Shown: positions 15,119-22,068, numbered from the stretch's first letter. The stretch: DNA of 32,752 nucleotides from Citricoccus sp. WCRC_4 (GCA_026645375.1 JAPFFX010000389.1:1-32752); one strand, 5' to 3'. Translations and numbers: made by a program. Notes: generated from the letters alone by a model not told the origin.

Positions 15119-17245
15119 TCAGAGGATGATGATGCGGACGGTCGAGCCCGGACGGGCCTGGCTGCCGGGCTCGGGAGTCTGACGGCGGACCGTGCCCTCC
15201 CGGTCTCCGAGGAGCTCCCCGAGGATCTCCGTCTCCTCCACGGTGAAGCCGGCATCCTCGAGGAGCTGGCGGGCGCGTCCCGCGGGCTGACCGGTCACGT
15301 CGGGCACCGTGACGAAGGCCGGTCCGGCGGAGACCACGACGGCGACCGGATGGCCGCCGCGCAGGCTCGCCCCGGCGCCGGGTTCCTGGCGGACCACCAG
15401 CCCTCGGTCCACGGTGTCCGAGTGCTCCGTGGAGACCCGGCCCAGGCTCAATCCCGCTCCGACGAGTGCGCGGGAGGCCTCCTCGCGCGCCAGGCCGGTG
15501 ACGTCCGGCACGTCGAACAGTTCCGGTCCCAGGGACACGGTGACCAGCACGGTGTTGAACCTGCGCAGCTCGGTGCCGGGACCCGGATCGGTGGAGATCA
15601 CGCTGTCCGCGGCCACGACGTCATGGTGGACGCTGGTCAGCGAGTAACCGACCCCCGTCTGCTGCAACTCCTCCACCGCCGCGGTCTTGCTGTGTCCCTC
15701 CACGTCCGGGACGATCACCAGGGCCCCCGGTCCGGAACCGAAGAACCAGCCGGCCAGGACCAGCCCCGCCGTCAGGATCAGGACGACGGCCGCCCAGATC
15801 CACATCCGTGTCCCGCTCCGCCGGCCCAGGTCCTCGGTGGGGGTGCGGGCACGCCGGATCGCCTGGCGTCGCTGCCGCCGCGTCGAGGGCGGCTTGGAGG
15901 ACCTGCCGGGGGAAGGGGGAAGCAGCGGACCGGGGACGGTGCCGCGTTCCTGGGCCGGGGATGCCGGGACGGCTGCACCGGTCCCGGAGTGCCCGGCGCC
16001 GCCGGGGCGACGTCCCGGGTCCGGCGGCAGGCTCGGCAGGACGGAGGTGCGCTGGGTGCCCGGTGCGGGTAGGACCGTGGTGACGCCGGGATCCAGGGCC
16101 TCCGTGGCGCCGTCGTCACCGATCACGTCCGTGGCATCCCCCGATGTCTCGCCGCGGTCCTCGTCCCGGTACCCGTCCTCCCCGTATCCGTCGTCCTGGT
16201 ACCCGTCATCGATGACGGGCTCCCGGGCGTTCACCGTGGGGGTCACGGCCCCGAGGGCCTCGGTGGCCTGGCCACCTGCCCGGGCCTGGTCGTCCGGATC
16301 CGCGCGCACCCCCCGGAGCGCCTCCGTGGACCGTTCCCCGGCCGTCCCGGCCGCGACGACCGGTGGCTCGAAATCGAGGTCCGCGTCCGCCATCGTGGAG
16401 CGCAGGTGCCGGATCTCGGTGAGCAGTACGCCGGCGTCTGCCGGCCGGTCCCGCGCGTTCTGGGCGGTGCACCACAGCACGAGCCGGTCGAGGGCGTCGG
16501 CGAGTCCGGGGATGCGGCGGGAGGGCGGCGGGACCTCGTTGTTGACGTGCTGATAGGCGACCTGGATGGGCGAGGAGCCGACGAACGGCTGCCGCCCGGT
16601 GAGCATCTCATAGGCCATGATGCCGACCGCGTAGATGTCGCTGCGTTCATCGGCGGGGGATCCGCTCACCAGCTCCGGGGAGATGTAGGCCACGGTGCCC
16701 ACGAGGGCCGCCCCGATGCCCGTGAAGTCGGTGGTCGCCCGGGCGAGGCCGAAGTCGGCCACCTTGATCTGCCCGTCGCGGGACACCAGGACATTCTCCG
16801 GCTTCATGTCCCGGTGGACCAGTCCTGCCCGGTGGGCCGCCGCGAGCCCGTCCACGATGGCCTCGAGATAGGCCAGGGCCACCCGTGGGGTCATCGCCCG
16901 GCGGCGCTGCAGCACGGTCCGGAGCGTGTACCCGGGGACGTACTCCATCACGAGATAGGCGAGGTCCCCGTCGGGGCTCTCGTCCACGCCCTGGTCCAGG
17001 ACGTTGACGACGTGCGGGTGGGACAGCCGGGCCGCCGTCTTGGCCTCGAGCTCGAACCGTTCCACCAGCGCCGGGTTCTCGGCCAGGTGGGGGTACAGCA
17101 CCTTCAGGGCGACCTCGCGGTCCAGGCGCCGGTCGACCGCCAGGTACACCGTGGACATACCGCCCCGGGCCAGGCGGGACCGTATCTCGTACCGTCCCTC
17201 GATGACGGTCCCGTTCAAGGGGTCGGTGCGGCGTTCCTTCACCAT
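15119..17245 (-). CDS. pknL: PASTA-domain serine/threonine protein kinase PknL
   Basis: Membrane receptor kinase of 708 residues. The cytoplasmic kinase domain (19-285) has the glycine loop ARGGMSTVY, the catalytic lysine K48 in VALK, HRDMKPEN (D146) and DFG (D164). An acidic/Pro-rich juxtamembrane linker (about 300-475) contains DGY repeats (DDGYQDDGYGEDGYRDED). One transmembrane helix lies at 481-503, followed by three extracellular PASTA domains starting at VIVPDVEG, FDVPDVTG and VTVPDVTG. PASTA domains in such kinases bind peptidoglycan pieces. The M. tuberculosis PknL lacks PASTA domains, while this one keeps them. The neighbours aroG, the Rv2175c-like gene and idsA support the name. TACCCT (17249-17254 on this strand) is 3 nt before the ATG at 17245 and 6 nt before a GTG at 17242, so a leaderless GTG start one codon later is likely. 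Confidence 0.92.
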   Translation of the reverse strand: MVKERRTDPLNGTVIEGRYEIRSRLARGGMSTVYLAVDRRLDREVALKVLYPHLAENPALVERFELEAKTAARLSHPHVVNVLDQGVDESPDGDLAYLVMEYVPGYTLRTVLQRRRAMTPRVALAYLEAIVDGLAAAHRAGLVHRDMKPENVLVSRDGQIKVADFGLARATTDFTGIGAALVGTVAYISPELVSGSPADERSDIYAVGIMAYEMLTGRQPFVGSSPIQVAYQHVNNEVPPPSRRIPGLADALDRLVLWCTAQNARDRPADAGVLLTEIRHLRSTMADADLDFEPPVVAAGTAGERSTEALRGVRADPDDQARAGGQATEALGAVTPTVNAREPVIDDGYQDDGYGEDGYRDEDRGETSGDATDVIGDDGATEALDPGVTTVLPAPGTQRTSVLPSLPPDPGRRPGGAGHSGTGAAVPASPAQERGTVPGPLLPPSPGRSSKPPSTRRQRRQAIRRARTPTEDLGRRSGTRMWIWAAVVLILTAGLVLAGWFFGSGPGALVIVPDVEGHSKTAAVEELQQTGVGYSLTSVHHDVVAADSVISTDPGPGTELRRFNTVLVTVSLGPELFDVPDVTGLAREEASRALVGAGLSLGRVSTEHSDTVDRGLVVRQEPGAGASLRGGHPVAVVVSAGPAFVTVPDVTGQPAGRARQLLEDAGFTVEETEILGELLGDREGTVRRQTPEPGSQARPGSTVRIIIL

Positions 17246-17288
17246 TACAGGGTAGACCGGGAGCCCGGACGCGCCGGGGACGCGGGGG

Positions 17289-18398
17289 TCAGAACCGCTG
17301 CATGTACCCCTTGACCTTGGACACGTACCGCTTGGTGTCCGGGTACATGCCGTTACGCGTCACCCCGCCCAGTCCCTGGTAGTAGGCCGCGATGCCGATG
17401 TCCACCGACGGGGCGTTGCGCTGCAGCTGGCGAATGATGGCGACGCCCGCGGTGGCGTTGTCGTAGGGGTCCAGCAGGTTGAGCTTGCGCCCCACCAGCT
17501 CCGAGGCCCAGGTGCCCGAGGACGGGATGACCTGCATGGCACCGATGGCGTTGGCGGGGGAGACGGCGGTCTGGTTGAAGCTGGACTCCGCGAAGGAGTG
17601 TGCCAGCGCGAGGCTCGGGTCGACGCCCATCCGGCGCGCCGTATCGGCGATGATCGCCTGCATCTGGGACCGTGAGGGAACACCGGTACCCAGCAGGGCG
17701 CGCTTGTTCTCGTTGGCTGAGGCGACCACGTGGTCCGGGTAGGTGTAGTGGAGGAAGGTGTCCGGCACCAGGCCGTTGCCGGGCGCCGAACCCTGGCTGG
17801 AGGACGCGGTGCCGGAGAGCTTGAGGGTCTGGCCGGGCTGGATGACCGAGGCGGAGGACAGGCCGTTGGCCGTGAGCAGGGTCGACAGTCCGATGCCGTT
17901 GCGGGCGGCGATGCCCGACAGGGTGTCCCCGGCCTTCACGGTGTAGTTCCCGGCCGAGGCGCGGGAGGCGGAGCCTGCGGTCTGCTGGCCCGCGGTGCCG
18001 GAGAGCTTGAGGGTCTGGCCGGGGTGGATGACCGAGGCGGAGGACAGGCCGTTGGCCGTGAGCAGGGTCGACAGTCCGATGCCGTTGCGGGCGGCGATGC
18101 CGGACAGGGTGTCCCCGGCCTTCACGGTGTGGGTGGATGCCGTCCTGGACGCCTGGGTGGCCCCGGTGGAAGCGACGAAGGCTGCCGGCAGGCTGGAGGC
18201 CAGCGAGGCGGAGGAGAGCCGCACCTGGGCCATCTCGATGTTGACGGAGGTGACCGACCTGGGCGCCAGCGCCTGTCGGGGCGCGTCGGCGGCCGCGGGG
18301 GCCGCCAGGGCGGCTGATCCCAGCACCAGGAGGGGCAGGGTGGACGTGGCCACGGCGGACCTCAGCAGGCGCGGTGTACCGGTTGGGCGTTCAGGCAT
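17289..18398 (-). CDS. Secreted LysM and transglycosylase-domain protein
   Basis: Secreted cell-wall protein of 369 residues. A signal peptide (about 1-38, positive start, hydrophobic stretch, cleavage near APAAADA) is followed by a linker, two LysM peptidoglycan-binding domains (about 90-133 and 152-195) and a lytic-transglycosylase-type SLT domain (about 240-369) with the likely catalytic glutamate E271 in HSFAESSFNQ, and GAMQVIP and AYYQGLGG motifs. It probably cuts or remodels peptidoglycan glycan strands. The two LysM copies differ at only one residue (Q or H before PGQ). ATG at 18398 has a GAGGAAA ribosome site. It lies between pknL and the divergent Rv2175c-like gene, and its 248-nt upstream region is AT-rich with repeated GTAAC-type words. 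Confidence 0.9.
   Translation of the reverse strand: MPERPTGTPRLLRSAVATSTLPLLVLGSAALAAPAAADAPRQALAPRSVTSVNIEMAQVRLSSASLASSLPAAFVASTGATQASRTASTHTVKAGDTLSGIAARNGIGLSTLLTANGLSSASVIHPGQTLKLSGTAGQQTAGSASRASAGNYTVKAGDTLSGIAARNGIGLSTLLTANGLSSASVIQPGQTLKLSGTASSSQGSAPGNGLVPDTFLHYTYPDHVVASANENKRALLGTGVPSRSQMQAIIADTARRMGVDPSLALAHSFAESSFNQTAVSPANAIGAMQVIPSSGTWASELVGRKLNLLDPYDNATAGVAIIRQLQRNAPSVDIGIAAYYQGLGGVTRNGMYPDTKRYVSKVKGYMQRF
17806..18130. repeat. 139-bp near-identical direct repeat encoding the two LysM domains
   Basis: 17806-17944 and 17992-18130 are the same over 139 bp except for two bases, with a 186-bp (62-codon) period. One difference is silent (a serine codon); the other changes Gln to His. 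Such identity including third codon positions means a recent duplication or ongoing gene conversion, and makes domain gain or loss by recombination possible. Confidence 0.95.
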
Positions 18399-18493
18399 GG
18401 ATTTCCTCTGCGGTGCGGCACCGAAGGAGGCATCGCGACCAGTGTGACTGGCGTGACAATCCTTGTCGGATGGTGCCTGTGATCAAAATGTGA

Positions 18494-18556
18494 CGTACGA
18501 CAACGTACCGGACGATGTTTATCGAAAGGTAATCAACAACGTAACGATAAGGTAAC
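18494..18556. promoter_or_regulatory. Phased GTAAC/GTACC repeat array, candidate MtrA-type boxes
   Basis: Five related pentamers lie in the same orientation in an AT-rich island: GTACG at 18494, GTACC at 18505, GTAAT at 18529, GTAAC at 18541 and GTAAC at 18552. Steps are 11, 24, 12 and 11 bp, close to one or two helix turns. Direct repeats of GTAAC type resemble sites described for the response regulator MtrA, which controls cell-wall hydrolase genes in actinobacteria. The array sits between the LysM hydrolase gene (-) and the Rv2175c-like gene (+). I cannot place a certain -10 hexamer for the LysM gene here. Confidence 0.5.
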
Positions 18557-18611
18557 CGTGGCGTGTCGCCCTCTGCACCCCTCAAGCCGCCCTCAACGCG
18601 TGTCAAGGGCG

Positions 18612-18640
18612 TTTCGAGAGTTCTCGCCGATCGCTACGAT
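18612..18640 (+). promoter_or_regulatory. Promoter with palindrome for the Rv2175c-like gene
   Basis: TTTCGA (18612-18617), a 17-nt spacer and TACGAT (18635-18640) form a housekeeping-type promoter. TACGAT is 6 nt before the GTG start, so the mRNA is probably leaderless. The 12-bp inverted repeat CGAGA-GT-TCTCG (18615-18626) overlaps the -35 and spacer and may be an operator, possibly for the encoded DNA-binding protein itself. Confidence 0.5.
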
Positions 18641-18646
18641 TAAGCG

Positions 18647-19036
18647 GTGACTACAACGCACCAGAACGAGAACCCGTCATCGGAACTGCCCCTGGAGGAC
18701 CTGGTCGGCGAGTGGGTTGCCTTCCCTGACCTGGCCGAGCGCTGGGACATCCCCGTGACCCGGGTGCACAACATGGTCAACGACGGCCGCCTGCTGGCCT
18801 CCCGCATCGGGGAGAACGCCTATCGGGCGGTGCCGGCCCTGTTCGTGCAGGAGGACGGCCCCCTGGAGGCGCTGCGGGGGACCGTCTCCGTGCTGAAGGA
18901 CGCGGGATTCAGCGAGGACCAGGCCATCCGGTGGCTGTTCACCGCCGACGATTCGCTTCCCGGCCGCCCGGTGGATGCCCTGCGCGAGGGACGCAAGACC
19001 GAGATCCGGCGCCGCGCCCAGGCGCTGGCCTGGTAG
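18647..19036 (+). CDS. Rv2175c-like winged-helix DNA-binding protein
   Basis: 129-residue DNA-binding protein. The N-terminal part has a helix-turn-helix of the MerR/excisionase kind (VAFPDLAERWDIPVTRVHNMVNDGRLLASRI) followed by a C-terminal helical domain (FSEDQAIRWLFTADDSLPGRPVDALREGRKTEIRRRAQALAW) typical of Rv2175c homologues. In M. tuberculosis Rv2175c is phosphorylated by PknL on an N-terminal threonine, which lowers DNA binding. Here the N-terminus is also Thr-rich (residues 2-4) and disordered, and pknL is one gene away. The start is GTG at 18647, 6 nt after a -10 hexamer and without a ribosome site. Target genes are unknown. It converges with the idsA-type gene, with 9 nt between the stops. 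Confidence 0.88.
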   Translation: MTTTHQNENPSSELPLEDLVGEWVAFPDLAERWDIPVTRVHNMVNDGRLLASRIGENAYRAVPALFVQEDGPLEALRGTVSVLKDAGFSEDQAIRWLFTADDSLPGRPVDALREGRKTEIRRRAQALAW

Positions 19037-19045
19037 CGGACCGTC

Positions 19046-20155
19046 CTAGCGGCTCTGGCGCAGGATGCGGTGCGCCAGGCGGGCGAGCCCGTGCCGCACC
19101 GCATCGTCGACCGGCATCTCCTCCAGGGCGCCCAGTGCCTGGTCACCCAGCGTGGAGACCTCGTCCTCGACCCGGCCCCGGGCACCACACTCCGCCAGCA
19201 ACGCCTGGAGCTCGGCCACGGACTCGGGCGTGAGGTCCGGATCACCCAGCGAATCCTCCAGGGCCGTCGCCTGGCCCGGAGCCAGCAGGGAGAGTGCGTG
19301 GGCCACCAGTTCGGTGCGCTTGCCCTCCCGCAGATCGTCCCCGGCCGGTTTCCCGGTGACAGCAGGATCGCCGAAGACGCCCAGCAGGTCGTCCTGCAGC
19401 TGGAAGGCCTCACCCAGGGGGAGGGAGAAGGCCTCGTAGTGGGAGAGGGGTGCGCCGGCCGTGTCGGCCAGCACTCCGCCGAGGTTGAGCGGGTGCACCA
19501 CCGAGTACCGGGCGGACTTGTACCGCAGGACGGTGCGCGCTCGGGCCAGTGCCTCAGCGGGGTCCTGTCCGGGCACCTCGACCTCGTCGAGGACATCGAG
19601 GTACTGGCCCGCCATGACCTCGAAGCGCATCCGGTTGAACATGGTCCTGCCGGCGGACGGCGATCCCGTGGCGTCCGCCGCTCGGGCGAACACCTCCTCG
19701 CTCAGGGCCAGGCACAGGTCCCCGGTCAGGATCGCGGCGGACGTCCCGAAGTGCTCGGGGTCCTGGCGCCATCCCGCCTGCTGGTGACGGGCGGCGAAGG
19801 CCCGGTGGATGCTGGGTTCCCCGCGGCGCGTATCGGACCGGTCAAGGATGTCGTCGTGGATCAGCGCAGCGGCCTGGAACAGTTCCAGGCCCACCGCCGC
19901 GTCGATGATGCGCTGGTCGTCCACGGCACCGCCGGCACCGCGCCATCCCCACCAGGCGAGGATGGCCCGCAAGCGCTTGCCGCCGCGCACCAGGCCGGCG
20001 ATGGCCTCGACCAGGGGAGCGGCCGACGTCGAGATCTCCTCGGCGCTGCGCCGGTAGTCGGCGAGCAGCGCCGCCATCCGGCGGTCCACCGCCTCGACGA
20101 AGGTCTCCTCCGGGAGGTGGTCCTGACAGGGGGGTGCGGGGGCTGAGGATGACAC
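19046..20155 (-). CDS. idsA: Polyprenyl (geranylgeranyl/farnesyl-type) diphosphate synthase
   Basis: Chain-elongating isoprenyl diphosphate synthase, 369 residues, matching idsA2 (Rv2173). It has the first aspartate-rich motif DDILD (D101 to D105, within LIHDDILDRSDTRRG), GGKRLRA near 59 for isopentenyl diphosphate binding, the FQLQDDLLGVFGD second aspartate motif and the GDDLREGKRTELV segment. Products could be C15 or C20 and would feed quinones, carotenoids or the undecaprenyl carrier; length cannot be fixed from sequence alone. The frame is open much further upstream (to 20818, through dinB), but GTG at 20155 is supported by TAGGCT 7 nt before it and a GGAGGA directly upstream. Confidence 0.9.
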   Translation of the reverse strand: MSSSAPAPPCQDHLPEETFVEAVDRRMAALLADYRRSAEEISTSAAPLVEAIAGLVRGGKRLRAILAWWGWRGAGGAVDDQRIIDAAVGLELFQAAALIHDDILDRSDTRRGEPSIHRAFAARHQQAGWRQDPEHFGTSAAILTGDLCLALSEEVFARAADATGSPSAGRTMFNRMRFEVMAGQYLDVLDEVEVPGQDPAEALARARTVLRYKSARYSVVHPLNLGGVLADTAGAPLSHYEAFSLPLGEAFQLQDDLLGVFGDPAVTGKPAGDDLREGKRTELVAHALSLLAPGQATALEDSLGDPDLTPESVAELQALLAECGARGRVEDEVSTLGDQALGALEEMPVDDAVRHGLARLAHRILRQSR

Positions 20156-20162
20156 GTCCTCC

Positions 20163-20191
20163 AGCCTACCGTCGGGACATCGGCCTAGGCT
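20163..20191. promoter_or_regulatory. Mirror-image divergent promoters for idsA and dinB
   Basis: TAGGCT on the plus strand (20186-20191) is 6 nt before the dinB ATG. TAGGCT on the minus strand (20163-20168) is 7 nt before the idsA-type GTG. The two hexamers are exact inverted copies separated by 17 bp, so each lies precisely where the -35 box of the other would be. Both mRNAs would be leaderless or nearly so, and both promoters probably cannot be occupied at once. Confidence 0.6.
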
Positions 20192-20197
20192 GGACTC

Positions 20198-21454
20198 ATG
20201 GATGAACGCAGTTCCGCTGGGGGACCACCACCGGCGGCCCAGGATCCGTCCTGGGATGCCGTCATCCTCCACGTGGACATGGATGCCTTCTTCCTCTCCG
20301 TCGAGCTGCTCGAACGCCCGGATCTCATGGGCCGGCCTGCACTCGTGGCCCACCGGGGTGGGCGTTCGGTAGTGCTCTCCGCCTCCTATGAGGCACGGAG
20401 CAGTGGCGTGCGCTCGGCGATGCCGCTGGCCCATGCGCTGGCGCTCTGCCCGGGCGTCGCGGTGGTGGAACCACGGCACGACCGGTACACCGCCGCCTCC
20501 CGTCAGGTGATGGACATCCTGGGATCCTTCACGCCGGTGATCGAGCAGCTCAGTATCGACGAGGCCTTCCTGGACGTCTCCGGAGCCCGACGCCGCCTCG
20601 GCCCGCCGGCCCGGATCGGCGCCTTGATCCGCGAACGCGTCAGGGAACGGACGGGGTTGCCGTGCACCGTGGGTGCGGCAACCACCAAGTCCGTGGCCAA
20701 GATCGCCTCTACCCGGGCCAAGCCCGACGGGCTCGGTGTGGTTCCCGGTGCACAGACCCGGGCCTTCCTGGACCCGCTGCCGGTCTCGGCGCTCTGGGGC
20801 GTCGGCCCCGTGCTGCACCGCAGGCTCGTGGAGGCCGGCCTGGAGACCGTGGGGGACATCGCCGCCCAGTCACCCCGACGCATGCAACGCTGGCTCGGGT
20901 CCACCGGGCCGGCCCTGGTCGACCTGGCCCGCGGCATCGACAACCGCGCGGTGGTGCCCGAGCGGGAGACCAAGTCCCTGGGGGTGGAACGGACGTTCGA
21001 CGTGGACGTCACGGACCGGGAGGAACTGCACAGGATCCTGGTGGCACTGTCCCATGAGTGCGCCTTCCGGCTCCGCCGGGCCGGGTTCCGTGCCGGTGCG
21101 ATCTCCGTCAAGCTCAAGGCCCCCGACCTGTCCGTGCGGAACAGGTCCCGCTCCCTGGCGGTGCCGGTGGACTCGGCCGGGCCCCTGGCCGAGGTGGCCG
21201 AGGAGCTCCTGGCCGAACTGCTGGCGGCGCGGCGGCACCCGGCCCGACTGGTGGGCCTTCGCGCCGAGCGGCTCAGCGGCGCCGGCGACGCCGTACAGGA
21301 CGCGCTTCCCTGGGAGGACGAGGGATCGCCGCCGGACCGGTCAGAGACGGACCGGGTCGCGGACGACATCCGGCGGAAATTCCCCTCCGCAGCCCTACGG
21401 CCGGCAACGATCGTGGACGGCAGGTCCGCACCCCGGCGCCCAGACCTACGCTGA
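20198..21454 (+). CDS. dinB: DNA polymerase IV (Y-family)
   Basis: Translesion DNA polymerase of the DinB family, 418 residues. The palm holds the catalytic carboxylates in HVDMDAFF (D27) and SIDEAFLD (D121, E122). The YEARSSGVRSAMP finger motif, the helix-hairpin-helix in the thumb (LPVSALWGVGPVLHRRLVEAGLETVGDIA) and the little-finger domain (SLGVERTF onward) are all present. The usual C-terminal clamp-binding QLxLF is not obvious; QDALPW near residue 370 is the best degenerate candidate. No LexA-type SOS box was seen next to the start. It is not part of the dcw functions but often sits upstream of mraZ in actinobacteria. Confidence 0.93.
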   Translation: MDERSSAGGPPPAAQDPSWDAVILHVDMDAFFLSVELLERPDLMGRPALVAHRGGRSVVLSASYEARSSGVRSAMPLAHALALCPGVAVVEPRHDRYTAASRQVMDILGSFTPVIEQLSIDEAFLDVSGARRRLGPPARIGALIRERVRERTGLPCTVGAATTKSVAKIASTRAKPDGLGVVPGAQTRAFLDPLPVSALWGVGPVLHRRLVEAGLETVGDIAAQSPRRMQRWLGSTGPALVDLARGIDNRAVVPERETKSLGVERTFDVDVTDREELHRILVALSHECAFRLRRAGFRAGAISVKLKAPDLSVRNRSRSLAVPVDSAGPLAEVAEELLAELLAARRHPARLVGLRAERLSGAGDAVQDALPWEDEGSPPDRSETDRVADDIRRKFPSAALRPATIVDGRSAPRRPDLR

Positions 21455-21523
21455 TCGCGGAAAAGTCCAATCTGGGTGGGTCGACGGGCGTGGCCGATAT
21501 GGCGTGGCGTGCGGCCCGGGCCC

Positions 21524-21529
21524 TATGCT
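21524..21529 (+). promoter_or_regulatory. -10 hexamer for the DUF3040 gene
   Basis: TATGCT, in the AT-richer gap after dinB, is a good -10 candidate. The leader would be about 35 nt and carries a long GGAGGAGGAG ribosome site (21551-21560). The -35 region is not convincing. Confidence 0.45.
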
Positions 21530-21566
21530 AGTACTACGAAATTCGTGGCTGGAGGAGGAGGCAGCG

Positions 21567-21935
21567 ATGCCGTTGTCTGAGCGGGAGCAGAAGCTCCTGG
21601 AGCAGCTGGAACAACAGCTGAACGCCGAGGACCCGCACTTTGCCACGAGCATGAGTGAGACGGGAACCACTCGCTTCTCGACCTCGCGACTGGTCGCCGG
21701 TGCGGTGACTGCGGCGGTCGGCCTCGGAGTCATGCTCTGGGGAATCTCCCAGCAGGCCATCTGGCTGGGCATCATCGGCTTCGTCCTGATGGCCGTCGGC
21801 GTCTACGTCGGGACGGCGCGGACCAAGGCCGGTTCAGCGGGGCGCGCGTCCGGTACGGCATCGGCCAAGAAGAACTCTGCTTTCATGAACGGACTGGAGC
21901 AGCGCTGGGAACAGCGCCGCCATCAAGACCCGTGA
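21567..21935 (+). CDS. DUF3040 family small membrane protein
   Basis: 122-residue membrane protein of the DUF3040 family, the Rv2169c type found between dinB and the dcw cluster in many actinobacteria. It starts MPLSEREQKLLEQLEQQL, the family signature, followed by EDPHFA, two transmembrane helices (about 45-63 and 67-85) and a basic, Ser/Ala-rich tail. Its function is unknown; the fixed position by division genes suggests an envelope role. ATG at 21567 is supported by a strong ribosome site. The frame stays open far upstream inside dinB, which is a shadow. A hairpin terminator follows. Confidence 0.92.
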   Translation: MPLSEREQKLLEQLEQQLNAEDPHFATSMSETGTTRFSTSRLVAGAVTAAVGLGVMLWGISQQAIWLGIIGFVLMAVGVYVGTARTKAGSAGRASGTASAKKNSAFMNGLEQRWEQRRHQDP

Positions 21936-21969
21936 GCGTGGCAGCAGCCTGTCACGACTGATTCACCCG

Positions 21970-21996
21970 GGACCCCGTCGCATCGCGGCGGGGTCC
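21970..21996 (+). terminator. Rho-independent terminator after the DUF3040 gene
   Basis: GGACCCCG (21970-21977) pairs with CGGGGTCC (21989-21996), an 8-bp stem followed by a T-rich tail (tctcgttgt). It separates dinB/DUF3040 transcription from the dcw cluster. Confidence 0.8.
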
Positions 21997-22006
21997 TCTC
22001 GTTGTC

Positions 22007-22068
22007 CCCCACTTCCCTCCACCGGGCCGCCCCACTTCCCTCCACCGGGCCGCCCCACTTCCCTCCTC
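22007..22068 (-). repeat. 23-bp tandem array carrying MraZ-box-like pairs
   Basis: A 23-bp unit is repeated at 22007-22029 and 22030-22052, with a third partial copy from 22053. Read on the minus strand each unit holds GTGGAG-GGAA-GTGGGG, two boxes 10 bp apart, with 13 bp to the next pair. The third pair is GAGGAG-GGAA-GTGGGG. This 16-bp core matches 15 of 16 bases of the MraZ-box region over the mraZ promoter, in opposite orientation and about 200 bp away. The rest of the 380-nt gap between DUF3040 and mraZ holds a terminator before this array and the mraZ promoter after it. Confidence 0.85.

Noticed and set aside
18399-18646. Possible cyclic-di-AMP (ydaO-type) riboswitch before the LysM hydrolase gene
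   Set aside because: Such switches often precede actinobacterial wall hydrolase genes, but I could not find the conserved core segments here; only a small GACAA-TCC-TTGTC hairpin is seen.
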